DNA of 64,000 nt from Gracilibacillus caseinilyticus (GCF_022919115.1 NZ_CP095072.1:2728001-2792000); one strand, 5' to 3'; positions 26,589 to 36,301 are shown, counted from the stretch's first letter. Notes: generated from the sequence alone by a model not told the origin. Translations and numbers: made by a program.

Positions 26589-27392
26589 TTATACTACCAC
26601 TTCATTAATAATTTTCATTTCTTCGTGTTCTAACATATTTTTAGGAACAATATCTGTAACTTCTTTGCTCATATTGTGAACTAGATCTTCTGCTTCGTCT
26701 TTTTTGCCGACAATATAAATATGTTGCCAGTTGCGATTTTTCGCTACCTTATCCAGTGTTGAACCAATGCTTTTGTACCAGCGATATCGATTAGCTTCAA
26801 AGCGTGATTCAAATTGTTCTTGCTGGTTATTCTTACCACCTGTTCCCATAGATACACCTGCGCCATGTGGTCCGGTATGCTCTCGCCAATCCTCTGTATC
26901 CAAGTCCATTTCATATAGCTTGGTATCTTTTAATGTCCCTAGTTCTGTATCTAAGATTTTTATAGCCTCTTTTTGTGTTAAGATAATACCTGTCTCTGGG
27001 AATTGGTTGTACATTTCTTTCAATTGCTCTAACTTAGGCTGTTCCTCCCAGCTGAATTCAGTTTTCACAGGCATTTGAAATTTGTGAGCGAACCAGACTG
27101 ATTCATCAGCATTTGCGATAATTACGACACTTTTGGCTAACTCTTGTTCATTATCATGCATGAATTGTTCTACTTTCTCTTTCACCGCCCAATAGTTTCT
27201 TTTTTCATCAGAATCGCCGTCTTCTTGCAAATAGTTCTCAAAGCTATTTAAGCCATTTTTTAAATGTAACTTCCATTCACCGCCTTGCTGATCAGGATCG
27301 GACGGATCTGTATTTAAATACATCGTAAATACTCGTTGTGGTTTTTCTAAATAAATTTGTTCTAATTTTTTGATCTCTTTATTAATATCCAT
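26589..27392 (-). CDS. aeRF1-type (VLRF1/baeRF) release-factor-like protein
   Basis: A 267-residue protein with the layout of bacterial archaeo-eukaryotic-type RF1 relatives. The N-terminus is VFTMYLNTDPSDPDQQGGEW, the central region TGIILTQKEAIKILDTELG, then a glycine-rich loop (HTGPHGAGVSMGTGGKNNQQ, near 172-191), FESRFEANRYRWYK, and a C-terminal IYIVGKKDEAEDL sandwich. Members of this superfamily act on peptidyl-tRNA of stalled ribosomes; the loop sits where eRF1 has GGQ. Monocistronic; AGGAGA-type site upstream. Family assignment is good; biochemical role is inferred. Confidence 0.78.
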   Translation of the reverse strand: MDINKEIKKLEQIYLEKPQRVFTMYLNTDPSDPDQQGGEWKLHLKNGLNSFENYLQEDGDSDEKRNYWAVKEKVEQFMHDNEQELAKSVVIIANADESVWFAHKFQMPVKTEFSWEEQPKLEQLKEMYNQFPETGIILTQKEAIKILDTELGTLKDTKLYEMDLDTEDWREHTGPHGAGVSMGTGGKNNQQEQFESRFEANRYRWYKSIGSTLDKVAKNRNWQHIYIVGKKDEAEDLVHNMSKEVTDIVPKNMLEHEEMKIINEVVV

Positions 27393-27522
27393 CTTTCGAG
27401 CACTCTCCTTTAGTTTTGTTAACTTGTATTAGTGCTCTAACCGTTCTCTGCAAATATAAAACATCCAAGTCTTTAAATGAGTATTTTTACCTATGCACCT
27501 GAAATTATTTCCTTGGAAATGC

Positions 27523-27846
27523 TCAATAGTTTTGATACACTTTATCTAATTTAAACTGAAATTGATCAAGATGCACAATTCTAGCCTCCCGCAAGTATTC
27601 TTTTCCGTTAACGAATAATAATAATACTGGAGCTGTGAATATTGAGAATTTGCTTGCTAAGGAAGGTATCTCATCCACGATAACCTGACGTGTCACTATG
27701 CGGGGATATCTTTCCATGATTGTTTCTATTTGAGGAAGCAAGCTATGGCATACACTACAATTGTTCTTCGAAATATAAAGAAAAAATATATCTTCTTCTT
27801 GTAAGAAAAGGTTAATATCTTGTTCGCTTTTTAAAGTTTCAAACAT
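27523..27846 (-). CDS. Thioredoxin-like protein
   Basis: A 107-residue thioredoxin-fold protein with the redox motif NCSVCH near residues 28-33, the cis-Pro segment FTAPVLLLFVNGKEYLRE near 71-88, and no signal peptide. It matches the YtpP-like subgroup of Bacillus thioredoxin-like proteins. The start at 27846 has GAGGTGA 5 bases upstream. A longer frame would run into the divergent SRAP gene and is rejected. The divergent gap is only 63 bases. Confidence 0.85.
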   Translation of the reverse strand: MFETLKSEQDINLFLQEEDIFFLYISKNNCSVCHSLLPQIETIMERYPRIVTRQVIVDEIPSLASKFSIFTAPVLLLFVNGKEYLREARIVHLDQFQFKLDKVYQNY

Positions 27847-27909
27847 ACGTCTCACCTCGATGCTAAGTGTAGCATAGTGGTTTAATAATTGGAAAAGGAA
27901 GTGATCCAG

Positions 27910-28569
27910 ATGTGTGGCAGATTCACTTTGGAGACATCGAAGGAAGTAATCGAGAGTGAATTGGGAATTGAACTGTATGACTACATTCCAAGTTATAACA
28001 TCGCACCGACTCAGCAAGTGCTAGCATTGGTTGGTACAACTGAGGGGAAAAAAGCAGGATACTTACAGTGGGGATTAGTTCCTAGCTGGTCCAAAGATCC
28101 GAAGTTTGGAAGTAAAATGATCAATGCAAGAAGTGAAAGCGTAGATGAAAAACCTTCATTTAAACAATTATTAACTCGCCGTCGTTGCCTGATTGTAGCC
28201 GATAGTTTCTATGAATGGAAAAAAGATGGAGAAGAAAAACAACCTTATCGAATCACAGTTAATGATGGAGGATTATTTACTTTTGCCGGATTATGGGATA
28301 GGTGGCAGCAAGAAGATCAAATGCTAGTAACATGTACGATATTGACCACCAAGCCGAATGCGTTAATGGATTCCCTACATCACCGGATGCCAGTGATTTT
28401 GGGAGAGCAGGCACAAAACGACTGGCTTGATCCGAATATAGAAGATAAGCACTATTTAAAAGGGTTACTGCAACCATTTGAATCAACCACAATGGCAGCA
28501 CATCCCGTATCTAAGCGAGTGAATAATCCCCGAAATAATGATCATGCATTAATAGAACCAGTTTCATGA
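27910..28569 (+). CDS. SRAP (SOS response-associated peptidase, YedK/HMCES) family protein
   Basis: A 219-residue SRAP protein. It must start at 27910 so that Cys2 of MCGRF becomes the exposed N-terminal nucleophile that forms a thiazolidine crosslink with abasic DNA sites. Other active-site parts are present: NARSES (Asn near 73), FYEWKKDGEEKQPY (Glu near 104), and HHRMPVIL (His near 157). SRAP proteins shield abasic sites in single-stranded DNA. AAGGAAGTGA precedes the ATG. The gene is followed by a terminator and is monocistronic. Confidence 0.93.
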   Translation: MCGRFTLETSKEVIESELGIELYDYIPSYNIAPTQQVLALVGTTEGKKAGYLQWGLVPSWSKDPKFGSKMINARSESVDEKPSFKQLLTRRRCLIVADSFYEWKKDGEEKQPYRITVNDGGLFTFAGLWDRWQQEDQMLVTCTILTTKPNALMDSLHHRMPVILGEQAQNDWLDPNIEDKHYLKGLLQPFESTTMAAHPVSKRVNNPRNNDHALIEPVS

Positions 28570-28588
28570 AGACTATAAGAACAAGACG

Positions 28589-28617
28589 AAAAACTTGGCG
28601 CTTACCAAGTTTTTTTC
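28589..28617 (+). terminator. Terminator of the SRAP gene
   Basis: AAAAACTTGG, loop CGCTTA, then CCAAGTTTTTTT. Confidence 0.85.
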
Positions 28618-28700
28618 TTTGTTCAGCAGAAAGTATATCATTAATGTAATGAAGAGCATTACGGAAATGAATCGTGTTCAAATGATAAAGTATAAGTGCT

Positions 28701-28860
28701 TATAATACGGATGGAACCTCATGACAATATATGTAATTTAGATAGGTATTCTTCACAAAGTTAGCTTCAGCCGTGCCCCGCAGGACGCGAAGTGGTTATC
28801 CTATCTCTAACACCCATTTCAAAATGACCACTAAGCTAGCATTACATAATCCGTATTATA
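28701..28860. repeat. MITE-like intergenic repeat, copy E
   Basis: It begins TATAATACGGAT and ends ACATAATCCGTATTATA, about 160 bp, and contains GCCCCGCAGGACGCGAAGTG as in copy C. It is followed by GGTAGTC, as copy F is followed by GGTAGC, so the conserved unit may extend a few bases beyond the inverted repeats. Confidence 0.75.
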
Positions 28861-28903
28861 GGTAGTCTTTAAAATACTCCTTATAAAAAGATAAGCTGTT
28901 CCC

Positions 28904-28933
28904 TTGACTAATGATACATTAGGGGGGTATAGT
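28904..28933 (+). promoter_or_regulatory. csoR-copA-copZ promoter with CsoR operator
   Basis: TTGACT (28904-28909), an 18-base spacer and TATAGT (28928-28933) form a promoter. The spacer and -10 carry ATACATTAGGGGGGTAT (28914-28930), close to the CsoR operator type ATACCCTACGGGGGTAT. Copper-free CsoR bound here would block RNA polymerase. Confidence 0.8.
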
Positions 28934-28963
28934 ATATTTATAAACGCAAAAGGATGTGATTAT

Positions 28964-29266
28964 TTGACAGATTCATTGCATCAGCACCCAAGTAAACCAA
29001 GGTCTAATGATGAAAAGCAAGCGGTGGTGAATCGATTAAAACGTATAGAAGGACAAGTTAGGGGTATACAAAAAATGATAGACGAAGATCGCTATTGTGT
29101 CGATATACTCGTGCAAATAAGTGCGATCAATGCTGCATTAAAAAAGGTTGGCTTTTCCATCACAGAAAGACATATTAAACATTGTGTCAGTGACGCCATT
29201 CTTTCAGGTGAAGGCGATCAGACAATTGAAGAGTTAATGGATGTTATGAAGCAATTTTCCAAGTAG
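28964..29266 (+). CDS. csoR: Copper-sensing transcriptional repressor CsoR
   Basis: A 100-residue four-helix repressor. The Cu(I) ligands are Cys in RYCVDILVQISA and the HIKHC motif (His and Cys), the C-H-C set of CsoR; RLKRIEGQVRGIQKMI is the DNA-contact helix. I place the start at a TTG (28964) spaced from AAGGATGTGA. A longer frame from 28904 would begin inside the -35 element and is rejected. First gene of the copper operon; copA follows within 16 bases. Confidence 0.93.
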   Translation: MTDSLHQHPSKPRSNDEKQAVVNRLKRIEGQVRGIQKMIDEDRYCVDILVQISAINAALKKVGFSITERHIKHCVSDAILSGEGDQTIEELMDVMKQFSK

Positions 29267-29281
29267 GGGGGGATGAGTCTC

Positions 29282-31666
29282 ATGTCTGACATACAAGAGA
29301 TGCGTTTCGAAGTAACTGGAATGACATGCGCAGCTTGCTCCAATCGAATCGAAAAAGTTCTTAATAAAATGGATTATGTAGAGGCTCAAGTCAATTTAAC
29401 GACGGAACAAGCAGCCGTATCGTATAATCCTGAAACAGTTACCTTTGAGGATATTCAAGCAAAAATTGAAAAAATAGGGTATGGAGTTAAGTGGGAACAG
29501 ATCGATTTGGCGGTTGAAGGCATGACATGTGCAGCATGTGCAAATCGCATTGAAAAAGTATTAAATAAGCAGCAAGGTATACAAAAAGCAACGGTCAATC
29601 TAGCAACAGAAAGTGCATCTGTCCACTATCAGCCATCCATTATGGATACCGGCGATATGATCAACCGTATTCAGAAGCTAGGATATGATGCCAAAGTAAA
29701 AGAAGACAGTCGTGAACAAAGCACGCAAAAAGAAAAAGCACAACAGCAATTAAGAATGAAATTAATTATTTCTGCTGTGTTGACAATACCTCTTTTTGCG
29801 ACAATGCTCATTCATCTATTTAATATACCATTACCTGGTATTCTTATGAATCCATGGTTTCAATTGGTGCTTGCCACCCCTGTTCAATTTTTCATAGGTT
29901 GGCGCTTTTATCGAGGAGCCTATAAAAATCTTCGTAATAAAACGGCAAACATGGATGTGCTGGTGGCATTGGGAACAAGCGTAGCTTACTTTTACAGTTT
30001 GTACGAGACTCTTCAGACTGTTAATCAGAAAGCGTATGAGCCACATCTTTATTTTGAAACGAGTGCTGTGATTATTACATTGATTCTTTTTGGTAAATAT
30101 CTAGAAACAGCGGCTAAGAGCAAGACGACTACTGCGCTTAAAGCTTTGCTGGAATTGCAGGCAAAGGAAGCAAGAGTCATTCGGGAAAACAAAGAACACA
30201 TGCTTCCGGTTAGTGAAGTAGTCGTTGGTGATCATATCATCGTAAAACCAGGAGAAAAAATACCGGTAGACGGTACCATAATCAAAGGACATACCTCCAT
30301 TGATGAGTCGATGATTACTGGTGAGTCAATTCCAGTAGAAAAAAGCGAAGCAGACCAAGTGATTGGATCCACCATTAATAAACACGGATCGATTACTTTA
30401 GAAGCAACAAAGGTAGGGAAAGATACGGCGTTAGCTTCCATTATTAAAGTAGTGGAGGATGCCCAAGGATCAAAAGCACCGATTCAACGATTGGCTGATG
30501 TAATTGCTGGCTATTTCGTCCAAATCGTTGTGGCTATTGCTATCGTGACATTATTAATTTGGATGTTGTTTATTAGGCCGGGTGAGCTAGAACCAGCGTT
30601 ACTTGCGATGATTGCGGTACTGGTGATTGCTTGTCCATGTGCTTTAGGATTAGCCACACCAACTTCTATCATGGTAGGGACAGGAAAAGCAGCAGAACTT
30701 GGTATTCTCTTTAAAGGCGGCGAGCACCTGGAACGAACACATCAACTGGATGCTGTTATTTTTGATAAGACCGGTACGTTAACAAATGGCAGACCTGAAG
30801 TGACGGATTATCAGGGAGATCGCCAAACATTGCAATTACTGGCAAGTGCTGAATATTATTCCGAGCATCCGTTAGCAGAAGCAATTGTAACTTATGCCAA
30901 TCAACAACAATTAACACTGTCGGAACTTGATTCATTTGAGGCAGTACCAGGGAGAGGTATCCAAGCGGAAATAGAAGGTGAAAAGCTTTTAGCCGGGAAT
31001 CGAAAATGGTTAGCGGAAAATGGTATTCAAATCGACACGATGGACGATACTGTGAAGGAGTATGAAAATGCTGGGAAAACGGCGATGCTAATTGCAATAA
31101 ATGGTTCCTTAACAGGGGTAATTGCTGTTGCTGATACGATAAAAGATTCAGCGTCAGAAGCAATTCGCCGACTGCATGCACAGGGGTTAGAAGTTATGAT
31201 GCTGACTGGCGATAACCAGACGACAGCCGAAGCAATTGCTGATCAGCTAGGCATCAAGCACGTATTCGCCGAAGTTTTACCAGAGCAAAAGGCGGAGAAA
31301 GTGAAAGAAGTACAACTATCAGGTAACTCCATTGCAATGGTAGGCGATGGAATCAATGATGCACCAGCACTGGCAGTTGCTGACATTGGTATTGCGATTG
31401 GAACGGGTACCGAAGTAGCAATTGAAGCTGCTGACGTTACAATCCTTGGTGGTGACTTATTATTACTTCCAAAAGCTATTCAGCTCAGTCATGCAACAAT
31501 TCGCAACATCAGGCAAAACTTATTTTGGGCATTTGCCTACAATAGTGCCGGAATACCGATTGCAGCTGCTGGAATTTTAGCGCCATGGATTGCAGGCGCA
31601 GCAATGGCATTTAGTTCCGTCAGTGTAGTGACAAATGCACTTCGGTTAAAACGAGTAAAAATTTAA
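29282..31666 (+). CDS. copA: Copper-exporting P-type ATPase CopA
   Basis: A 794-residue P1B-type ATPase that pumps Cu(I) out of the cell. Two N-terminal heavy-metal domains carry GMTCAAC (near residues 13 and 80), followed by eight membrane segments, the transport motif [11 protein letters not shown] near 450, phosphorylation motif DKTGT near 495, TGES near 345, and [10 protein letters not shown] near 685. The ATG at 29282 is spaced correctly from AGGGGGGG; the ATG at 29273 directly abuts that run. It is followed 24 bases later by copZ. Confidence 0.96.
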   Translation: MSDIQEMRFEVTGMTCAACSNRIEKVLNKMDYVEAQVNLTTEQAAVSYNPETVTFEDIQAKIEKIGYGVKWEQIDLAVEGMTCAACANRIEKVLNKQQGIQKATVNLATESASVHYQPSIMDTGDMINRIQKLGYDAKVKEDSREQSTQKEKAQQQLRMKLIISAVLTIPLFATMLIHLFNIPLPGILMNPWFQLVLATPVQFFIGWRFYRGAYKNLRNKTANMDVLVALGTSVAYFYSLYETLQTVNQKAYEPHLYFETSAVIITLILFGKYLETAAKSKTTTALKALLELQAKEARVIRENKEHMLPVSEVVVGDHIIVKPGEKIPVDGTIIKGHTSIDESMITGESIPVEKSEADQVIGSTINKHGSITLEATKVGKDTALASIIKVVEDAQGSKAPIQRLADVIAGYFVQIVVAIAIVTLLIWMLFIRPGELEPALLAMIAVLVIACPCALGLATPTSIMVGTGKAAELGILFKGGEHLERTHQLDAVIFDKTGTLTNGRPEVTDYQGDRQTLQLLASAEYYSEHPLAEAIVTYANQQQLTLSELDSFEAVPGRGIQAEIEGEKLLAGNRKWLAENGIQIDTMDDTVKEYENAGKTAMLIAINGSLTGVIAVADTIKDSASEAIRRLHAQGLEVMMLTGDNQTTAEAIADQLGIKHVFAEVLPEQKAEKVKEVQLSGNSIAMVGDGINDAPALAVADIGIAIGTGTEVAIEAADVTILGGDLLLLPKAIQLSHATIRNIRQNLFWAFAYNSAGIPIAAAGILAPWIAGAAMAFSSVSVVTNALRLKRVKI

Positions 31667-31690
31667 TTTTGTAATAAGGAGAGATAGATA

Positions 31691-31897
31691 ATGGAACAAA
31701 CAACATTGCAAGTACAAGGTATGACATGTGGTCATTGTAAAGCTTCTGTAGAAGGAGCCTTAAAGGAATTAAAAGGTATCACCACAACAGAGGTTCATCT
31801 TGATAAAGGGACAGTAGATGTATCTTATGAAGAGAATCAAGTGAGTGTTGATGACATGAAAGAGGCAATTGAAGAGCAGGGGTATGATATTCAATAA
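31691..31897 (+). CDS. copZ: Copper chaperone CopZ
   Basis: A 68-residue single heavy-metal-associated domain with the Cu(I) motif GMTCGHC at about 10-16 and the ferredoxin-like fold pattern ending EEQGYDIQ. It carries cytoplasmic Cu(I) to CopA. It is the last gene of the csoR-copA-copZ operon, with ribosome binding site AAGGAGAG and a strong terminator directly after. Confidence 0.96.
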   Translation: MEQTTLQVQGMTCGHCKASVEGALKELKGITTTEVHLDKGTVDVSYEENQVSVDDMKEAIEEQGYDIQ

Positions 31898-31900
31898 GGC

Positions 31901-31936
31901 AAAAGCTGAACCATTGATTGGTTCAGCTTTTTTTAT
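31901..31936 (+). terminator. Terminator of the copper operon
   Basis: AAAAGCTGAACCA pairs with TGGTTCAGCTTTTTTT around a short loop. Confidence 0.9.
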
Positions 31937-31993
31937 TAGAGTATATAGTAACTATTATAGATGCTAGTATCGCTACCAAGCTAGCTTTCTCGG

Positions 31994-32863
31994 CTACATC
32001 TTGTAGTGTTCAGCTAGCATTTCTTTTATGGCATAGCTGACCCCGTTTTTTAGATTGGTTTTTGTTGTATGTGTACAGGCCATTTTAATGTCGTCGTCGG
32101 CATTGCCCATCGCTACACCACGACCGGCTATCTTAAGCATCGACAAATCATTATAATTATCCCCGATAGCCATTACATCCTCTAACGCAACGTTTATCTG
32201 TTCCGCATAAGTTTGTAATGCTAACCCTTTTTGAGCATTGACATCGTTAAATTCCAGGTTAGAATGGCCGGATGAAGTTATGGTAAGTGTCTGTTCACCT
32301 TGTAAATCATTTGCCACTTTATCTAAATTCTTTTGTTCTAATGAGAAGGCTAATATTTTATAAACTTCTATATCCGAGCGATTAAACAACGCATCAAAAT
32401 CATCCGTCATGATCATTTCTTCTTCTTGAAAACGGTCTGTAGCACGCTTTCGTAATGCATCAGTATCAAGATCAGGAAAGGCAGATTTGTTGATATCTAC
32501 CATCACTTCAATGAATTGATCACGGCTTTTTGAGAAACCACCCTGATTCGTAAATACTTCAAAATAAATACCTTGAGTTTCGCAGGCTTGTTGAATGACT
32601 TTACAGATGGCTTTATCTAATGGGGCGGTTGATAAAATCTTTCCAGCTTTATTGTGCACCTTGGCCCCGTTTAGACAGATGATTGGACAGGATAAGCCGG
32701 CGCTTTCCAGAGGTTTTTTGGCTGCATTATAAGATCTGCCAGTGGCAACAATAACTTCTATACCATTATCTTTTGCCAATTGGATTGCCTCCATATTTTC
32801 TTGGCTTATTTCATGCTTTTCATTCAGTAAAGTTCCGTCTAAATCTGTGGCGATTAATTTCAT
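31994..32863 (-). CDS. Cof-type HAD-IIB phosphatase
   Basis: A 289-residue HAD hydrolase of the Cof/YkrA/YwpJ type. Motif I is DLDGTLLN at 7-14 with the nucleophile Asp, motif II VATGRSY near 40-46, and the final motif AIGDNYNDLSMLKIAG near 236-251, with a C2B cap between. Members dephosphorylate sugar phosphates, FMN or similar small molecules. Monocistronic on the minus strand. Substrate cannot be assigned. Confidence 0.92.
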   Translation of the reverse strand: MKLIATDLDGTLLNEKHEISQENMEAIQLAKDNGIEVIVATGRSYNAAKKPLESAGLSCPIICLNGAKVHNKAGKILSTAPLDKAICKVIQQACETQGIYFEVFTNQGGFSKSRDQFIEVMVDINKSAFPDLDTDALRKRATDRFQEEEMIMTDDFDALFNRSDIEVYKILAFSLEQKNLDKVANDLQGEQTLTITSSGHSNLEFNDVNAQKGLALQTYAEQINVALEDVMAIGDNYNDLSMLKIAGRGVAMGNADDDIKMACTHTTKTNLKNGVSYAIKEMLAEHYKM

Positions 32864-33059
32864 ATTATGTCCCCTAACTTTTTTTATACAATTATCATAC
32901 TAGAGTAATGAATAGATGTCTTGTGTATTGTCTTAATGATGTTTTGGAGGTTGAGGCAAGCAAAGATGCGTCAAGAATGTCTCCTAGATGCAAGGAATAC
33001 GAAATAGAAGAATACTGCGAAGTAATGACAATTTGTTGAGACTTCTTATGCTGACAAGC

Positions 33060-33265
33060 GTTGAAGTTATCTTGACAGATTTAGTGTGCTTGAATACCGC
33101 TCCGGCCAACCACTCCTGCGCTATAGTTTTTCTCTACAACTGATATACTATAGCTAGTATATAGATTGATATCCTTTAATGTCTAGTCAATACCTCATTC
33201 TTATGATGTATAATGTCTAGCAACACTGCTTTTTCTGTTTCAATCGTTGTAGGTTAAATTGATAA
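33060..33265. repeat. Diverged relative of composite repeat B
   Basis: TGTGCTTGAATACCGCTCCGGCCAACCAC-like sequence (33,081 on) and AGCAACACTGCTTTTTCTGTTTC (33,216 on), in outline, match segments of the 7.6-8.0 kb composite repeat in the same order, about 135-140 bases apart. The rest of the 32,864-33,290 gap is AT-rich with nothing recognised. Confidence 0.45.
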
Positions 33266-33292
33266 CGCTTACTATATTTGCGGTTTTACGTG

Positions 33293-33375
33293 TTGACTTT
33301 TAATAGAAATTATATTATATTACTAAAGGCGAATGTTTAGTGAAGGTCAATAATAAAAGTTCGCCTTTAGGAGTG
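33293..33375 (+). promoter_or_regulatory. guaC promoter and 5' leader hairpin overlapping the ribosome binding site
   Basis: TTGACT (33293-33298), 17 bases, then TATATT (33316-33321) is a good sigma-A promoter. Transcription would start near 33328. CTAAAGGCGAA (33323-33333) is the exact reverse complement of TTCGCCTTTAG (33360-33370), and the right arm runs into the AGGAGTGA ribosome binding site (33369-33376). The 5' end of the mRNA can therefore fold into a hairpin next to or over the ribosome binding site. Confidence 0.65.
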
Positions 33376-33381
33376 AATGAC

Positions 33382-34356
33382 ATGGAAAATGTATTTGATT
33401 ACGAAGATATTCAATTAATTCCCGCAAAATGTATTGTGAACAGCAGAAGTGAATGTGATACTTCTATTCAATTTGGAAAACACACATTCCGTTTACCAGT
33501 AGTCCCTGCAAATATGCAAACCATTATAGATGAAAACATTGCACTATACCTTGCCGAACATGGTTATTTTTATATCATGCATCGTTTTGAGCCCGAAACA
33601 AGAAAGGCTTTCATTCAAATGATGCATGAGAAAACATTAATCAGCTCCATTAGTGTAGGAGTAAAAGAAGAAGAGTACAGCTTTATTGAAGAACTAGCAA
33701 ACGAATCCTTGATTCCTGATTATATAACAATTGATATTGCTCACGGTCATTCAAACGCCGTGATTAACATGATTCAACATATAAAAAAACACCTGCCAGT
33801 CAGCTTTGTCATTGCTGGAAATGTCGGTACACCAGAAGCCGTTCGCGAATTAGAGAACGCTGGTGCTGATGCAACCAAGGTTGGTATTGGACCAGGGAAA
33901 GTATGTATTACCAAGGTAAAAACAGGCTTTGGTACAGGCGGTTGGCAACTGGCAGCACTAAGATGGTGTGCGAAAGCAGCGACAAAACCTATTATCGCTG
34001 ATGGAGGTATTCGTACACATGGTGATATTGCCAAATCTGTGCGTTTCGGAGCTTCTATGGTTATGATTGGTTCCTTATTCGCCGGTCATGAAGAATCACC
34101 AGGTATAACGGTCGAACAAGATGGTAAGCTTTTTAAAGAATATTTCGGTTCCGCTTCCGAATTTCAAAAAGGCGAAAAGAAAAACGTTGAAGGTAAAAAA
34201 ATCGTAGTTGAGTATAAAGGAAATTTGCAGGACACATTAACAGAAATGGAACAAGACCTGCAATCTTCTATTTCTTACGCAGGCGGTACTTCACTGCAAG
34301 CAATCGGAACTGTTGATTACGTAGTAGTGAAAAACTCTATTTTCAATGGTGATTGA
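33382..34356 (+). CDS. guaC: GMP reductase
   Basis: A 324-residue IMPDH/GMPR-family barrel. It starts [17 protein letters not shown], has the phosphate-binding and catalytic loop region [18 protein letters not shown] with the active Cys near residue 174, then [20 protein letters not shown] and the [12 protein letters not shown] segment. It has no CBS domains, and the length (B. subtilis GuaC 326) shows GMP reductase rather than IMP dehydrogenase. It makes IMP from GMP, complementing Xpt and GuaD in this window. The start at 33382 follows AGGAGTGA; a 14-residue upstream extension lies in the leader hairpin. Confidence 0.95.
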   Translation: MENVFDYEDIQLIPAKCIVNSRSECDTSIQFGKHTFRLPVVPANMQTIIDENIALYLAEHGYFYIMHRFEPETRKAFIQMMHEKTLISSISVGVKEEEYSFIEELANESLIPDYITIDIAHGHSNAVINMIQHIKKHLPVSFVIAGNVGTPEAVRELENAGADATKVGIGPGKVCITKVKTGFGTGGWQLAALRWCAKAATKPIIADGGIRTHGDIAKSVRFGASMVMIGSLFAGHEESPGITVEQDGKLFKEYFGSASEFQKGEKKNVEGKKIVVEYKGNLQDTLTEMEQDLQSSISYAGGTSLQAIGTVDYVVVKNSIFNGD

Positions 34357-34411
34357 TTTGAAGAACAAATAAGCAACATGTGTCTGCTTCAAAGGTTTTT
34401 TAGTAAAATCT

Positions 34412-34451
34412 AAGCCGCAGATAACACGAATTGTGTTATCTGCGGCTTTTC
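34412..34451 (+). terminator. Terminator of guaC
   Basis: AAGCCGCAGATAACAC (34412-34427) pairs perfectly with GTGTTATCTGCGGCTT (34433-34448), then T residues. Confidence 0.95.
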
Positions 34452-34486
34452 TATTGTCACATGCTGCGAAGTAACTTTTTAAAAAC

Positions 34487-35862
34487 GGCTCTATTATATA
34501 TGTTGGGGTTTGAAAAAATTAAGCATAATAAAACACGCAAGCTCCTATATCCTTTACACTTGAATGGACTAGAAACAAACCAAAGGGATAGGAGATGCGT
34601 GTACATGCAGTTTAACATGAATTTACCAGGATTAGAAAGTGTTATTGTTACTAAGATGGAGGAGTTGGAGGGGACTTTTACTTACATATAAAGTTGCCTG
34701 TTAAGAAACACCGTTGTCCTGCTTGTGGGGAAAGAACAAGCCACGTCCATGACTATAGAATACAAAAGGTACAACACTTAAAGCTCTTTGAACGAACATC
34801 TTATCTGTTTTATAGGAAGCGAAGATACGTTTGTACTTGTGGAAAGAGGTTTCCTGAGAAAAACCAAGTTGTAGGGCGATATCAAAGACATTCAAAGGAA
34901 TGGAATCAAGCCCTAGGGCTTCGTGTTATTCAGGGAAAAAACTTTAAAGATACTGCTGGTCAGTTCAGAACTTCTCAAACAACAGCTATTCGTCGATTTG
35001 ATCAACTAGCAGCTACTAGTTTAAAAGAAGTGGACACGTTACCACCAGTAATAGCTATCGATGAATATAAAGGGGATACAACAGAAGGTAAATACCAAGT
35101 AATCATCGCAAATGGAGAAACAGGTGTCCCGCTTGATATATTACCGAATCGCTCTGTACGTACGATTAAAAAGTACTTAGCTAAAAAAGGATCTCAAGTA
35201 AAGATGGTTGTCATGGATATGAGCTAAAGCTTTAAGTCAGCAGTTCAAAAGGCTTTGCGGAACCCCATCATCATTGCAGATCGCTTCCACTTTTGTCGGT
35301 ATATTTATTGGGCTTTAGAACGAGTGAGAAGACGTGTTCAAAAAGAATTCCATGATTACGACCGCAAAAAGTGCAAGCGTATGAAACACATTTTTTATAA
35401 ACGATATGAAGAACTGAGTAGTAAGCAACACTGGTATTTAGACAGATATTTAGGCTTGTCGGAGGATTTACGACAGGCCTATGGTTTAAAGGAAGCATTC
35501 CGCTCCTGGTTTGAAGGAGCGAAAAAGGTTGGAACAAAAGATTTAGGTGAAGTAAAACAAGGACCGTATAACTATTACAAACAGGTAGAAAAAGCAGGAC
35601 TAGATGAGTTCATCAAAGCCGCTGGTACACTCAAGAACTGGCAAGCAGAAGTTTTAAATAGTTTTGCCTTTGACTACAACACTGGATTTGTGGAGGGCCT
35701 AAATAACCAAACAAAGGTTATTAAACGTAATGCATTTGGCTTTAAACGATACGATCGATTAAGGTTACGTGTATTACTGCATCATCAATTTAAAAACCTA
35801 GATTTTCAAGTTGGTTAAGGGATAGGAGCAAAGATTCCTACCCCAACATTTGACGCAGAACC
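34487..35862 (+). mobile_element. ISL3-family insertion sequence, inactivated
   Basis: The element is 1376 bp. The left end starts GGCTCT and includes ATGTTGGGGT; the right end, reversed, starts GGTTCT and includes ATGTTGGGGT, imperfect terminal inverted repeats of about 26 bp. It is flanked by a perfect 8-bp direct repeat TTAAAAAC (34479-34486 and 35863-35870), the duplication size expected for the ISL3 family. The intact target duplication indicates a fairly recent insertion, although the transposase gene is broken at two points. Confidence 0.93.
34605..35818 (+). pseudogene. ISL3-family transposase (one frameshift, one nonsense mutation)
   Basis: The reconstructed protein is about 404 residues. 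It starts MQFNMNLPGLESVIVTKMEE. The frame breaks near 34676-34679, where a T seems lost from a T run (GTF then YLHIKLPVKK restored one frame over). The zinc ribbon (CPACGERTSHVHDYR, CTCGKRF) and the DDE domain (IAIDEYKG near residue 149, MVVMDMS) follow. A TAA at 35225-35227 interrupts this, in the same frame as the continuing SFKSAVQKALRNPIIIADRFHF; the original codon was probably CAA. The C-terminal part ends HHQFKNLDFQVG. Both lesions must be repaired for activity. Confidence 0.92.
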
Positions 35863-35870
35863 TTAAAAAC

Positions 35871-36231
35871 AATCAAGCTAGTCAGAGACGTGTCAATTAT
35901 TTATCAGGACCGTTTTAATCGTGTTGAGTGAACGGTTAGCTTTTATCCCATTATTGGGAGATTTAACAGAGGAAAAGCAGGAAGTGTTGCCTGACAGGTT
36001 ATTACAGCAGCTTAACCAATCGGATTATCTTTTACCGCGGTAGAGAAAATGGAAGGGGAAGGGATGCACAAACTGAACAGCTTCATTCAAATGGTGCAGC
36101 TTTTAGGGTCCGAGTCAGTGATATCGTTTAATCCAATTCGAGTCCAAATTGTCAATGGATATGAAGGTTTCTCATCCATACAAAAAGCAAATAGTGTACA
36201 AGCTGCCATTAATCGTTTTTATTTTTCGTAA
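35871..36231 (+). pseudogene. Remnant of an RsbR-type STAS domain protein
   Basis: Pieces of a STAS domain appear in different frames. NYLSGP is near 35,895, then SERLAFIPLLGDLTEEKQEV and LPDRLLQQLNQSDY (35,926-36,030, ending in TAG), then MHKLNSFIQMVQLLGSESVI with the ending IQKANSVQAAINRFYF (36,064-36,231). In RsbR paralogues these segments are continuous (VLPLiGdi..., then ...LLG-e-viTGi-P). At least two frameshifts and loss of the middle 'DLSGV' strand make it non-functional. It lies directly after the insertion sequence. Intact RsbR proteins belong to the stressosome that controls sigma-B. Confidence 0.7.
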
Positions 36232-36301
36232 TGTGTAATCTATTTTTCTATGTTATACTGTAGAATGTTACATAAATAATATACAAATCTGTGCATACAG
36301 G

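Noticed and set aside
28904..28963. N-terminal extension of CsoR
   Set aside because: The extension would start inside the -35 element and run through the CsoR operator; the TTG at 28964 has a proper ribosome binding site.
34431..34604. Long N-terminal part of the open frame before the transposase
   Set aside because: It crosses the guaC terminator and the left end of the insertion sequence; the transposase starts at MQFNMNLPG (34605).
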